From positions 259,713-323,712 of the forward strand of contig NZ_JAHBGC010000005.1 in assembly GCF_018390645.1 (NCBI RefSeq): a stretch of DNA of 64,000 nt. Reading direction: 5' to 3'. The stretch is from Ancylobacter dichloromethanicus (GTDB lineage: Bacteria; Pseudomonadota; Alphaproteobacteria; Rhizobiales; Xanthobacteraceae). Below, piece by piece: positions 11,069 through 19,136 of the stretch (the stretch's first letter is position 1; each line of letters opens with the position of its first letter). The translations under genes and the position numbers were made by a program. The notes beneath the pieces were generated by a model, which saw only the letters and a program-made list of their open reading frames with translations, was not told the origin of the DNA and did not search any database.

Positions 11069-12297
11069 CGCGCCGGCCTCCGGAACAGCAGGAAGGCCAG
11101 CCCGCGCAGGCCGATATCGGCGAGCAGCGCCAGCACGATGGCGGACAGCGCGCCGAGCAGGACGAGGTCCACCGCGGTCTGGCCGAGCCCCTGGAAGATG
11201 AAGGTGCCCAGCCCCCCGGCGCCGATCAGCGCCGCCAGCACGGCGAGGCCGATGAGCTGCACCAGCGTGATCCGCAGCGTCTGGAACAGGGTGGGCAGCG
11301 CCAGCGGCACCAGCGTGTGCCGCACGATCTGCGCCTCGGTCAGGCCCATGCCGCGCGCCGCCTCCACCACCGCGTTGGGCACCGAGGACAGGCCGGCATG
11401 CACGCCGCGCGCGACCGGCAGCAGGCCGTACAGCCCCAGCGCCAGGATCGCCGGAAACGGCCCGATGCCGGAAATGCCGAGCTGCCGCAGTCCGGGCAGC
11501 AACGCGGTCAGCGCGGTCAGCGGCCCGATCAGCAGCGCGAACAGCGCCAGCGAGGGAATGGTCTGCACGATGTCGAGCACGGCGAACACCGATCCGGCCC
11601 GGCGCGGCCGGCGATAGGCCATCAGCCCGATCGCCCCGCCGATGAGCAGGGCGAGCGCGAGGCCGGCGCCGGTGAGTTCGAGATGGCGCAGCAATTCGTG
11701 CAGATAGGCCTGGTGGCGCACCGCATATTCGCGGGCGAGGGAGAGCTGGGACAGCGTCCCGCCGGCCATCAGCAGCGCCATGCCGAGCCCGGTCGCGAGC
11801 ACCGGAACCACCTTGCCGGGGAGGCTGCGCTCCCGCCCGACCGCGTCGGCCAGGATCAGCAGCCCCGCCGCCAGCAGCGTCCAGAAGCCGGCCCCGAGCG
11901 AGACCCGGGTCAGCCGGCCGGCATCCTCGGCATGGGCGGCGGCGGCGAGCCCGGCCAGCGCCATCGCGGCGATGACGAGGGCGCCGGCGGCAAGGCCGAT
12001 CAGCGCCCAGCGAAAGCGGAAATCGCGCAGCCCGGCGAGCGTGGCGATGAGCGCGAGAAGCGTCAGCACGGCCGCCGGCGCGCCCGCGCCCTGCGCCTGC
12101 CACAGGGTGAGCGGCGCGCCCGAGAGCAGCCGGTTGGGCGCCACAACGATGAAGCCGCCGAAGGCCACGGCGGCGAGGGCGATGGCGGCGAGCAGCAGCG
12201 GCAGTGCATCAACCCGCCCGCCGGGCCGCGCGGCGGCCATGCGCGCCGTCCCGCCGGCCCGGGGCGCTGCCGGCCCGAGGCCGGCGGAAGCCCTCAC
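11065..12297 (-). CDS. Compatible-solute ABC transporter permease with N-terminal membrane extension, YehY-like
   Basis: 410 residues. The last 210 or so form the usual OpuC/ProW permease (LLIGGAIGLMAYRRP, VLDIVQTIPSLALFALLIGP, the EAA loop EAARGMGLTEAQIVRHTLVPL, GAGGLGTFIFQGL). The first 190 residues add several hydrophobic segments, as in E. coli YehY, which is also about 385 residues. Start ATG overlaps the stop of the binding-protein gene. A later ATG at residue 20 is also possible. Confidence 0.85.
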   Translation of the reverse strand: MRASAGLGPAAPRAGGTARMAAARPGGRVDALPLLLAAIALAAVAFGGFIVVAPNRLLSGAPLTLWQAQGAGAPAAVLTLLALIATLAGLRDFRFRWALIGLAAGALVIAAMALAGLAAAAHAEDAGRLTRVSLGAGFWTLLAAGLLILADAVGRERSLPGKVVPVLATGLGMALLMAGGTLSQLSLAREYAVRHQAYLHELLRHLELTGAGLALALLIGGAIGLMAYRRPRRAGSVFAVLDIVQTIPSLALFALLIGPLTALTALLPGLRQLGISGIGPFPAILALGLYGLLPVARGVHAGLSSVPNAVVEAARGMGLTEAQIVRHTLVPLALPTLFQTLRITLVQLIGLAVLAALIGAGGLGTFIFQGLGQTAVDLVLLGALSAIVLALLADIGLRGLAFLLFRRPAR

Positions 12298-13217
12298 CCG
12301 AGCAGCCCCTGCGCCCGCAGATAGCCCTCCGCCACCGAGCGGGCGTCGAGGCCTTCGAGCTGGACCTGCGCGTTCAGCCGCTGGAGCGTCTCCAGCGTGA
12401 GGCCGGCGAAGGCGGGGGCCAGCAGGCCGGCGATCTGCGGATAGGTGTCGAGCACCGCTTTGCGGATCACCGGCGCCGGCTGGTAGACCGGCTGCACGTG
12501 CTTGGTGTCTTCCATCACCTTCAGGCCGACCGCCGAGATGGCGCCGTCCGTGCCGTAGACCATGGCGGAATTGACCCCGGACGTGCCTTCGGCCGCCGCC
12601 TTGATGGTGGCGGCGGTGTCGCCGCCGGAGAGCACCAGCAGCTCGTCGCCGGAAAGCGTGAAGCCATAGGCGCTCTGGAACGCCGGCAGCGCCGCCGCGC
12701 TTTCCACGAACTCAGCCGAGGCGGCGAGCTTCACCGCGTCGTCCGCATTGGCCCAGCGGGCGAAATCCTCCAGCGTCGCCAGCTCGGCCTCGGCGGCCAC
12801 GTCGCCGCGCACGGCGATGCCCCAGGTGTTGTCGGCTGGGGCCGGCGCCAGCCAGACGAGGCCGTTGGCGGCGTCGAGTTCCTTCGCCTTCGCATAGGCC
12901 TCGCCGGCGTTCTTCCACACCGGGTCGTCCGCCATGTTGAAGAAGAAGCCGGCATTGCCGGTATATTCGGGATAGAGGTCGATCTCGCCGGCCAGCAGCG
13001 CCGTGCGCACGATCTTGGTCGGGCCGAGCTGCAGCCGGCGCGTCACCGGGATGCCGGCATGCTCCAGCACCAGCGCGACGATGTTGCCGAGCACGGCGCC
13101 CTCGGTGTCGATCTTGGAGCTGACCACCACGCTCTCGGCGGCACGGGCCAGGGCGCCCGGCACAAGCGCGGCGACGGCGATTGAACCCAGCAAGCGGCGC
13201 CGGCTGATGACGATCAT
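12294..13217 (-). CDS. Compatible-solute ABC transporter substrate-binding protein, YehZ/OpuCC-like
   Basis: 307 residues, close to YehZ (305). It has a signal peptide with twin arginines (SRRRLLGSIAVAALVPGALARAAES), then an OpuAC-type fold with KIDTEGAVLGNIVALVLEHAG and the segment LYPEYTGNAG that contributes to the quaternary-amine cage. I choose the ATG at 13217 with GGGGAG ten bases upstream; an upstream in-frame extension of 49 codons lacks family resemblance. First gene of the four-gene transporter operon; the RR motif suggests possible Tat export. Confidence 0.87.
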   Translation of the reverse strand: MIVISRRRLLGSIAVAALVPGALARAAESVVVSSKIDTEGAVLGNIVALVLEHAGIPVTRRLQLGPTKIVRTALLAGEIDLYPEYTGNAGFFFNMADDPVWKNAGEAYAKAKELDAANGLVWLAPAPADNTWGIAVRGDVAAEAELATLEDFARWANADDAVKLAASAEFVESAAALPAFQSAYGFTLSGDELLVLSGGDTAATIKAAAEGTSGVNSAMVYGTDGAISAVGLKVMEDTKHVQPVYQPAPVIRKAVLDTYPQIAGLLAPAFAGLTLETLQRLNAQVQLEGLDARSVAEGYLRAQGLLG

Positions 13218-13468
13218 CGTGGAAACTCCCCGGATTTGACGGTGTCGCGATGCTGCCCCACAGAAGCGGCATACTAGCGCGATTGTTCCAATATCTGCCG
13301 CGCATGGAAAGCGGCTTTTGTCGCGGGCGAACGGCGCCTCGCTTTCGCCGCCGGAATCCGCCACGCACGGGGCCTTTCACTGGGGCCTTTCATTGCCGGG
13401 TTCCGACGTCCAGGCCGGGTGGCGGAAGGGCCGGCTCGCGCGCTAAGGTGGGGTGATTCGAGGATCTC

Positions 13469-13717
13469 ATGGCAACCACACCCACCCGCCGCACCTTCGG
13501 CTCCGCCCGCGACGTGGCCGAAGCCGCCTTCAAGAGCGCCACCGCGCCAGCCCCCGCCATTCGGGAAACGCCGGCCGCGAAGGCCCCGGCGCTGCCGAAC
13601 GCCAGGGAACTGGTGTCGATCCGGCTGGATCGCGACCTGCTGGAGCATTTCCAGGAGGGTGGGCCCGGCTGGCAGGACCGCATCAACGCGGCGCTGCGCA
13701 AGGCGGCCGGGCTGTAG
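13469..13717 (+). CDS. BrnA-like antitoxin-family protein without a partner toxin
   Basis: 82 residues. The last 34 (VSIRLDRDLLEHFQEGGPGW, then QDRINAALRKAAGL) match the ribbon-helix-helix part of BrnA antitoxins, in which the strand VSIRLD contacts DNA. The first 45 residues are Ala/Pro/Lys-rich and look disordered. BrnA is normally encoded directly after BrnT toxin; no BrnT-like frame lies within 300 bases on either side. It could be a solitary DNA-binding regulator or a remnant antitoxin. Confidence 0.65.
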   Translation: MATTPTRRTFGSARDVAEAAFKSATAPAPAIRETPAAKAPALPNARELVSIRLDRDLLEHFQEGGPGWQDRINAALRKAAGL

Positions 13718-13746
13718 CGGCGGGCGGCGGTATCGTCGACGGGGCG

Positions 13747-14148
13747 CTACCGGATCGAGGCCAGGCAAGGGTCCAGCGCGACGTGATGCGCGTCGAGCCG
13801 GCCATAGCCGCCGCCGAACACCACGACATCGCCGGGCTTGAGGTCGTTGGCGCTGTAGGTGATGCACATCACCTGCACCTGCGCGGGCTCGCACATCAGC
13901 AGATAGGCCATCACCCCGTCGGTGTGCACGCCGGTCAGGGTTCCCTCGATGCCGAGCGTGATCCGGTTGCCGGTGTTCGGCGCCCGGTCGGCCCAATGGG
14001 GCAGGGTCTCGCAGGTGGCCAGCGTCTCCGCATAGGCCTCGCCCGGCCGGAACGGCCCGGCGGGATCGCAGCAGTCTGGCTCGGCCGCCGGAGCGGGCGA
14101 TATCGCCAGCAGCACCGCCGGAAGTGCGAGGAGAAAACGTGCCGCCAT
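13747..14148 (-). CDS. Hypothetical exported protein
   Basis: 133 residues, not recognised. It has a signal peptide (MAARFLLALPAVLLAISPAPAAEPD) and four or five Cys residues in the mature part (DCCDP, TCETLP, LMCEP, VMCITY, DPCLA), suggesting disulfides in the periplasm. The ATG at 14148 is chosen because it directly starts the signal peptide; the 21 extra codons upstream lie in a 16-base tandem repeat. Convergent with the BrnA-like gene, 29 bases apart. Confidence 0.6.
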   Translation of the reverse strand: MAARFLLALPAVLLAISPAPAAEPDCCDPAGPFRPGEAYAETLATCETLPHWADRAPNTGNRITLGIEGTLTGVHTDGVMAYLLMCEPAQVQVMCITYSANDLKPGDVVVFGGGYGRLDAHHVALDPCLASIR

Positions 14149-14150
14149 GC

Positions 14151-14182
14151 CATCGCCCATCGGTGTCATCGCCCATCGGTGC
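14151..14182. repeat. 16-base tandem duplication upstream of the exported-protein gene
   Basis: CATCGCCCATCGGTG plus one base occurs twice in direct succession (14151-14166 and 14167-14182) immediately upstream of the chosen start codon. The copies differ in the last base only. It duplicates an in-frame ATG and could shift translation initiation. Confidence 0.8.
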
Positions 14183-14304
14183 GCCGCCCGAGCCGGCGAC
14201 GCGCATGGGCATAGACGGGCCCGCCGGCCGAACTGTGTCCGGCCGGTCGCCGGCGAGGCACCGCCCGCCCGCGACCGGCCGCGCGGTATCCGGCAGAAGG
14301 GCGG

Positions 14305-14541
14305 TCAGCCCTTCATTTTCTGCAGCGCCTGCGCGCAGCCGACCGACATTTCCTTGGTATGGGCCTTCAGGCATTTGATGATACGCCCGCCCCCCGGCTG
14401 GACGGCGGGGCAGAGCCGCGCGACGTCCGCCTTGCAGTATTTGGCGAGGTCGCTTTCCTGGGCCTTGGCCGGGCTACCGGCGGCGAGGGTCATGAGCAGC
14501 GGTATCGCCAGCAGCGGCATTGCCATGATGGTGGCGCGCAT
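14305..14541 (-). CDS. Small periplasmic Cys-rich-repeat protein
   Basis: 78 residues: a signal peptide (residues 1-27, ending SPAKAQES) and one cysteine-rich repeat with the pattern LAKYCKADVARLCPAVQPGG, then ...KCLKAHTKEMSVGCAQAL. The four Cys spacing matches the repeat first described in the Golgi Cys-rich protein and found in many small alphaproteobacterial secreted proteins of unknown role. A single gene, no obvious operon partner. Confidence 0.72.
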   Translation of the reverse strand: MRATIMAMPLLAIPLLMTLAAGSPAKAQESDLAKYCKADVARLCPAVQPGGGRIIKCLKAHTKEMSVGCAQALQKMKG

Positions 14542-14680
14542 GGGGCTTTCCTCTTCCTTGGACAGTGGCGCCTTCCTTATACCCGCCGCCGGCCATCGGC
14601 CGAATGGCGAAGTTTGGCCGCTTCTGGAGCCCGTCCGGCGGAAGCCGGGTTACCGGACGGGCTCCGGGTGTTTGTTCCTG

Positions 14681-14730
14681 CGCATTTTCTTCACGCGAAC
14701 CGGCACCCGCTTCGCTCGAAAATGCTCTGC
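14681..14730. repeat. Dispersed palindromic intergenic element (RIME-like)
   Basis: GCATTTTC at 14682-14689 pairs with GAAAATGC at 14718-14725; within it GCGAA pairs with TTCGC around a CCGGCACCCG-type loop. The layout GCATTTTC...ACGCGAACCGG...GCTTCGCTCGAAAATGCTC is characteristic of palindromic elements dispersed in Hyphomicrobiales genomes. It lies just downstream of the SDR gene, where it could act as an mRNA-end hairpin. A related element lies at 35140-35187. Confidence 0.7.
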
Positions 14731-14741
14731 ACGCGGGAGGC

Positions 14742-15512
14742 TCAGTTCATCCACAGCCCGCCGGTGACGTTGATCGCCTGCCCGGTCATGTAGGCGGATT
14801 CCTCCGAGGCGAGGAAGGCGACGACGCGGGCGATGTCGTCCGGCCCGCCGACGCGGCCGAGCGGGATGAGGTGCTCGCGCTCCTTGGCGGTGGGCAGGCC
14901 CTGCTCGCGCGACAGCCGGTCGGCATCGTCGCGCATCCGGGTGCCGACGATCGAGCCCGGGCACACCGCGTTGACATTGATGCCGAGCGGCGCGACCTCG
15001 GCGGCCAGCGCCTGGGTGAACGCGATCACCGCCGCCTTGGAGGCGGAATAGGCGGCGTAGTTCGGCTTGCCGATCTTGCCGAACCACGAGGCGACGTTGA
15101 CGATGCGCCCGGCGCGGCGCGCCACCATGTCCGGCAGCACCGCCTTGGCGACATGGAACACGCTGTCGGTGTTGATGGCGAATACCCGCCGCCAGGCTTC
15201 CGCGTCGATGTCCAGCACCTTGCCGACGGCGGTGATGGCGGCGTTGTTGACGGCGATGTCGATTGGCCCGAGCGCGGCCCTTATCCGATCCGCCGCCGCC
15301 GCCACCGCCGCGCCGTCGGCGACGTCGACCGCGAGCGCCAGCGCCCGGCGGCCGGCGGCTTCCACCATCGCCGCGGTCTCCTGCGCGCCGGCGAGGTCGA
15401 GGTCGAGAATGGCGACGTCGCAGCCTTCCTGCGCGAGGCGGGCGGCGATGCCGCGGCCGATGCCGACCGCTCCGCCGGTGACGAGGGCGATGCGCCCGTC
15501 GAGATTGTACAT
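14742..15512 (-). CDS. Short-chain dehydrogenase/reductase (SDR)
   Basis: 256 residues of a classical SDR. Coenzyme motif TGGAVGIGRG at 12-21, NNAA at about 88, catalytic Ser in NVASWF, and YSASK (Tyr and Lys of the triad) near 155. An acidic residue after the second strand (ILDLDL) favours NAD over NADP. It follows the LivF gene by 13 bases and is the last gene of the minus-strand transporter operon, so it probably oxidises a hydroxyl group on the imported compound or a metabolite of it. Substrate unknown. Confidence 0.88.
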   Translation of the reverse strand: MYNLDGRIALVTGGAVGIGRGIAARLAQEGCDVAILDLDLAGAQETAAMVEAAGRRALALAVDVADGAAVAAAADRIRAALGPIDIAVNNAAITAVGKVLDIDAEAWRRVFAINTDSVFHVAKAVLPDMVARRAGRIVNVASWFGKIGKPNYAAYSASKAAVIAFTQALAAEVAPLGINVNAVCPGSIVGTRMRDDADRLSREQGLPTAKEREHLIPLGRVGGPDDIARVVAFLASEESAYMTGQAINVTGGLWMN

Positions 15513-15525
15513 GGTGCTTCCCGCC

Positions 15526-16281
15526 TCATTGCGCGCCGTGGCTGTCGAGGCCCGGCAGATAGATGTCCTTGATGCGCGGATCGGCCGCCATCTTCGCCGC
15601 CGGTCCCGAGCATTGCAGCGCGCCGTGTTCCAGCGCGTAGACGAAATCGGCGACCTCGAAGGACAGGTCGATGTTCTGCTCGACCAGGATGATCGACACC
15701 CCGCTCTCGGCGAGCTTGAGCACGATCTCGAAGATCTGGTGGATGATGATCGGGGCGAGGCCGAGCGAGGGTTCGTCGAGCAGCAGCAGCTCCGGGCTGC
15801 CCATCAGCGCGCGGCCGATGGCGACCATCTGCTGCTGGCCGCCGGAGAGCCGCCCGGCCGACTGGTGGCGCCGCTCGCCGAGGATCGGGAACAGCGCGTA
15901 GACCTCATCGCGTAGCTCGGCGAAACTCTTGCCGCGGCCGGCGATGTAGCCGGTGATGAGGTTTTCCTCCACCGAGAGCTGGAACACCCGCCGCCCTTCC
16001 GGGCAATGGCCGATGCCGCGCCGGACCATCTGGTGCGGCTTGAGCCCGGCGACGTCCTCGCCCCGGAAGCGGATGGTGCCGCGCGTGGCGCGGTTCAGCC
16101 CGCTGATGGTGCGCAGCAGTGTGGTCTTGCCGGCGCCATTGGGGCCGATGAGGCAGACGATCTCGCCCGGCAGCACCTCAAGGCTGATGCCATGTAAGAC
16201 CTTCACCCTCCCGTATCCGGACTCGATTGCGTCGACCGCGAGCAGCGGCCTCGATGTCCTTGATGGCTCCTGGCTGGCCAA
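15526..16281 (-). CDS. Branched-chain-type amino acid ABC transporter ATP-binding protein, LivF-like
   Basis: 251 residues with Walker A GPNGAGKTTLL, signature LSGGQQQ, Walker B LLLLDEPSLGLAP (LivF hallmark) and SIILVEQN. The only good start is a TTG at 16281 with AGGAGG six bases upstream. This lies inside the LivG frame, giving a 104-base gene overlap. A CTG nearer the conserved strand is a weaker alternative. Part of the second Liv system. Confidence 0.88.
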   Translation of the reverse strand: MASQEPSRTSRPLLAVDAIESGYGRVKVLHGISLEVLPGEIVCLIGPNGAGKTTLLRTISGLNRATRGTIRFRGEDVAGLKPHQMVRRGIGHCPEGRRVFQLSVEENLITGYIAGRGKSFAELRDEVYALFPILGERRHQSAGRLSGGQQQMVAIGRALMGSPELLLLDEPSLGLAPIIIHQIFEIVLKLAESGVSIILVEQNIDLSFEVADFVYALEHGALQCSGPAAKMAADPRIKDIYLPGLDSHGAQ

Positions 16282-17017
16282 GATACGCCTCCTGCACTTC
16301 GATGTTGGCCCGGATGTCGGCGGCGGTGCCCTGCGCCAGCACCTGCCCGCGATTCATCACCACGATGGTGTCGGAGATCGACATGATTAGCTTCATGTCG
16401 TGCTCGATCAGCACCATGGCGAGGTCGGGCGCGCGCAGGGCGAGGATGTGCTGCTTGAGCAGTTCGGTCTCGCCATGGTTGAGCCCGGCGGCCGGCTCGT
16501 CGAGCAGCAGCACGCGCGGGCCGCCGACGATGGCGCGGGCCAGCTCCACCAGCTTCTGCTGGCCATAGGCGAGGCTGCCCGCCTGCCGCTCGGCATAGGG
16601 GGCGAGGCCGAGGCGGGCGAGCACGTCGTGGCAGCGCGCGCGCCGCTCTTCCGCCGCCGCGCGGGGGGTGAGGCCGAACGTGTCGGCGACCAGCCGGCCG
16701 ACCCTGGGCGGCACCAGCGCCACTTCGAGGTTCTTGACGACGCTCATGCCGTCGAACAGGCGGATGTTCTGGTAGGTCCGCGCCAGCCCGGCATGGGCGA
16801 TGCGGTGCTTGGGCAGCCTTTGCAGTTCGACCCCGTCGACCAGGATGCGCCCGGAACTGACGCCGTAGGAGCCGGCCGCCATGTTGACGAGGGTCGACTT
16901 GCCGGCCCCGTTCGGCCCGATCACCGCGGTGATGATGCCGGGCCGGACCTCGAACGAGACGTCGTCGATCGCCTTCAGTGCCCCGAACTGCTTGGTGACG
17001 TGCTCGAAGGTCAGCAT
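16178..17017 (-). CDS. Branched-chain-type amino acid ABC transporter ATP-binding protein, LivG-like
   Basis: 279 residues. Walker A GPNGAGKST, Walker B LLLDEPAAGLN, H-loop LIEHDMK and the LivG end-piece VQEAYLGQ are present. About 32 further residues after that end-piece are basic, low in family resemblance and run into the LivF frame; LivG proteins usually stop at this point. ATG preceded by GGAGG, overlapping the LivM stop. Confidence 0.88.
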   Translation of the reverse strand: MLTFEHVTKQFGALKAIDDVSFEVRPGIITAVIGPNGAGKSTLVNMAAGSYGVSSGRILVDGVELQRLPKHRIAHAGLARTYQNIRLFDGMSVVKNLEVALVPPRVGRLVADTFGLTPRAAAEERRARCHDVLARLGLAPYAERQAGSLAYGQQKLVELARAIVGGPRVLLLDEPAAGLNHGETELLKQHILALRAPDLAMVLIEHDMKLIMSISDTIVVMNRGQVLAQGTAADIRANIEVQEAYLGQPGAIKDIEAAARGRRNRVRIREGEGLTWHQP

Positions 17018-18075
17018 TTGCCGCCTCCCAGCCGGCGCATCAGCCAGCTCGGGCCGAACGGACGGCTGATGATGCCGCGCGGGCGGGCGAGGATGATGAT
17101 GACCAGCGCCATCCCGTAGAGCAGCAGCCGGTAGTCGGCATAGGCGCGCAAGAGTTCCGGGATCAGGATCAGCAGCGTCGCGCCGAGCAGCGCCCCGAAC
17201 GGGTTGCCGAGGCCGCCGATCACGATCACCAGCACGATGATGAGCGATTCCCAGAAGGTGAAGCTCTCCGGGCTGACGAAACGCTGCATGGCGGCGAACA
17301 CCACGCCGCAGCCCCCGCCCACGAAGGCGCTGAGCGCGAAGGCGACCAGCTTGACCCGCGTGGTGTCGATGCCGCAGCCGCGCGCCGCGTCCTGGTCCTC
17401 GCGCACGGCGGACAGCGCGGTGCCGAGCGCGCTCTCCTGGATGCGCCAGACGAACAGGAACACCACCACCAGCATCGCCACCAGCAGGTAGAGGAAGTCC
17501 TGCGGGGTGCTCAGCGTCCAGCCGAACAGATGCGCCTCGTCGATGCGGGCGATGCCCTGCGGGCCGTTGGTCACCCCGTCGAGATTGTTCATCAAGACGC
17601 GGATGATCTCGCCGAAGCCGAGCGTGACGATGGCGAGGTAGTCGCCGCGCAGCCGCAGCACCGGAATGCCGAGCAGGATGCCGGCGACGCCCGCGAGGCT
17701 GGCGCCGATCAGCAGCACCAGCGCGAAGGGCAGGTGGATGTCGAACTGGCCGGAGGCCAGCAGCGCCCAGGAATAGGCGCCGATGGCGTAGAAGGCGACA
17801 TAGCCGAGGTCGAGCAGCCCGGCATAGCCGACGATGATATTCAGCCCCAGTCCCAGGATGGCGTAGAGCAGGATCATGTCGAGGATGCGCAGCGGATAGG
17901 CTGGCAGGAACTGGCCGGCAACCAGCGCCAGCACCGGTACCAGCGCCATCGCCAGCGCGCCCGGCCAGACCCTGGTCGTGCGGGGAGGGGCGAGGGCCTG
18001 CGCGCCCGCCGCCGCTCCGCCTGTCTGCGGAGGGTCAGAAGTCACTCTTGTACACCCTGGTTTCTTCGCTGACAT
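17011..18075 (-). CDS. Branched-chain-type amino acid ABC transporter permease, LivM-like
   Basis: 354 residues with a proline/alanine-rich N-terminus and about eight to nine membrane segments. LivM signatures are GLNIIVGYAGLLDLGYVAFY, LRLRGDYLAIVTLGFGEIIR and the ending RPRGIISR. The ATG at 18075 gives a 41-base overlap with livH; a GTG at 18042 with an eight-base overlap would remove 11 non-conserved residues and may be the true start. Unlike the first Liv system of this window, LivH and LivM are separate here. Confidence 0.87.
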   Translation of the reverse strand: MSAKKPGCTRVTSDPPQTGGAAAGAQALAPPRTTRVWPGALAMALVPVLALVAGQFLPAYPLRILDMILLYAILGLGLNIIVGYAGLLDLGYVAFYAIGAYSWALLASGQFDIHLPFALVLLIGASLAGVAGILLGIPVLRLRGDYLAIVTLGFGEIIRVLMNNLDGVTNGPQGIARIDEAHLFGWTLSTPQDFLYLLVAMLVVVFLFVWRIQESALGTALSAVREDQDAARGCGIDTTRVKLVAFALSAFVGGGCGVVFAAMQRFVSPESFTFWESLIIVLVIVIGGLGNPFGALLGATLLILIPELLRAYADYRLLLYGMALVIIILARPRGIISRPFGPSWLMRRLGGGKC

Positions 18076-18976
18076 GCTCGCCGAGCAGGCCGGCGGGACG
18101 GAACAGCAGGATCAGGACGAGGACGGAGAAGGCGAAGATGTCGCGATATTCGGTGCCGATGACGCCGCCGGTCAGCACCGGCATCCAGGCGGTGCCGAAG
18201 GTCTCGATGGCACCGAGCAGGAAGCCGCCGAGCACCGCCCCGGGGATCGAGCCGATGCCGCCGAGAATGGCGGCGGTGAACGCCTTCATGCCGATGACGA
18301 AGCCCATGGTGAAGGTCGCCACGCCGTAGAAGGAGGAATAGAGGATGCCGGCGACGGCGCCGAGGCCGGGGCCGATGAAGAAGATCAGCGAGATCGCCAT
18401 GTTCGGGTTGATGCCGACCAGCGAGGCGGTCTCGGCGTTCTCGGCCACGGCGCGGATGCGCACGCCCAGATTGGTGCGGTTCACGAACAGTTCGAGCCCG
18501 ACCATCAGCACCACGGCGACCACGAAGATGGTGATCTGCTTGTAGCTGACGATGGCGCCGTAGAGGTCGATCACTCCCGAGGGCAGGAAGGAGGGGTAGA
18601 TCATCGGCCGGCGGCCGCCGATCAGCATCACCGCGTTCTGGATCACCACCGCCATGCCGAGGGCGGAGAGCATCGGCGCGAGGCGGGAGGTGCCGCGCAG
18701 CGGGCGGTAGGCGACGATCTCGACGCTGACGCCGGCGAGGCCGACCAGCACGAAGGTGATCAGCCCCACCAGCAGCCCGCCGGTGGGGTGGCCGGCAATG
18801 CCCAGCGCGCCGGCGAGGCCGAGGCCGATGAAGGCGCCGGCGGTGAACAGCTCGCTATGGGCGAAGTTGATGAGGCGCAGCACGCCGTAGACCATCGTGT
18901 AGCCGAGCGCGATGAGCGCGTAGATCGACCCGACGGTAAGCGCATTGATCGCCTGCTGGAGAATGAGCGCGCCCAT
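18035..18976 (-). CDS. Branched-chain-type amino acid ABC transporter permease, LivH-like
   Basis: 313 residues with LivH features: LQQAINALTVGSIYALIALG at the start, RPLRGTSRLAPMLSALGMAV, and GGIGSIPGAVLGGFLLGAIE near the end. I start at the ATG at 18976, which begins the conserved first helix and has AAAGG upstream; an in-frame extension of 45 codons is Pro/Arg-rich and not conserved. Lies between the binding-protein and LivM genes. Confidence 0.87.
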   Translation of the reverse strand: MGALILQQAINALTVGSIYALIALGYTMVYGVLRLINFAHSELFTAGAFIGLGLAGALGIAGHPTGGLLVGLITFVLVGLAGVSVEIVAYRPLRGTSRLAPMLSALGMAVVIQNAVMLIGGRRPMIYPSFLPSGVIDLYGAIVSYKQITIFVVAVVLMVGLELFVNRTNLGVRIRAVAENAETASLVGINPNMAISLIFFIGPGLGAVAGILYSSFYGVATFTMGFVIGMKAFTAAILGGIGSIPGAVLGGFLLGAIETFGTAWMPVLTGGVIGTEYRDIFAFSVLVLILLFRPAGLLGEHVSEETRVYKSDF

Positions 18977-19136
18977 GTCAGCCTTTCGCTCCGATGCCTG
19001 CGGTGGCGGGCGGGAAGAGGTTCGTGGAAAGGGGTCCGGCGCGGCGCGCGGGGGCGCGGCGGCGCCGGACCAGGCGGCTTCACCACGGGAGGGGACCGTG
19101 CAATGAAGCAAACGCCATGCGGGAGGCCGGCGCGCC

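Noticed and set aside
13469..13717. Complete BrnT-BrnA toxin-antitoxin module
   Set aside because: No toxin-like frame is found on either side of the antitoxin-like gene.
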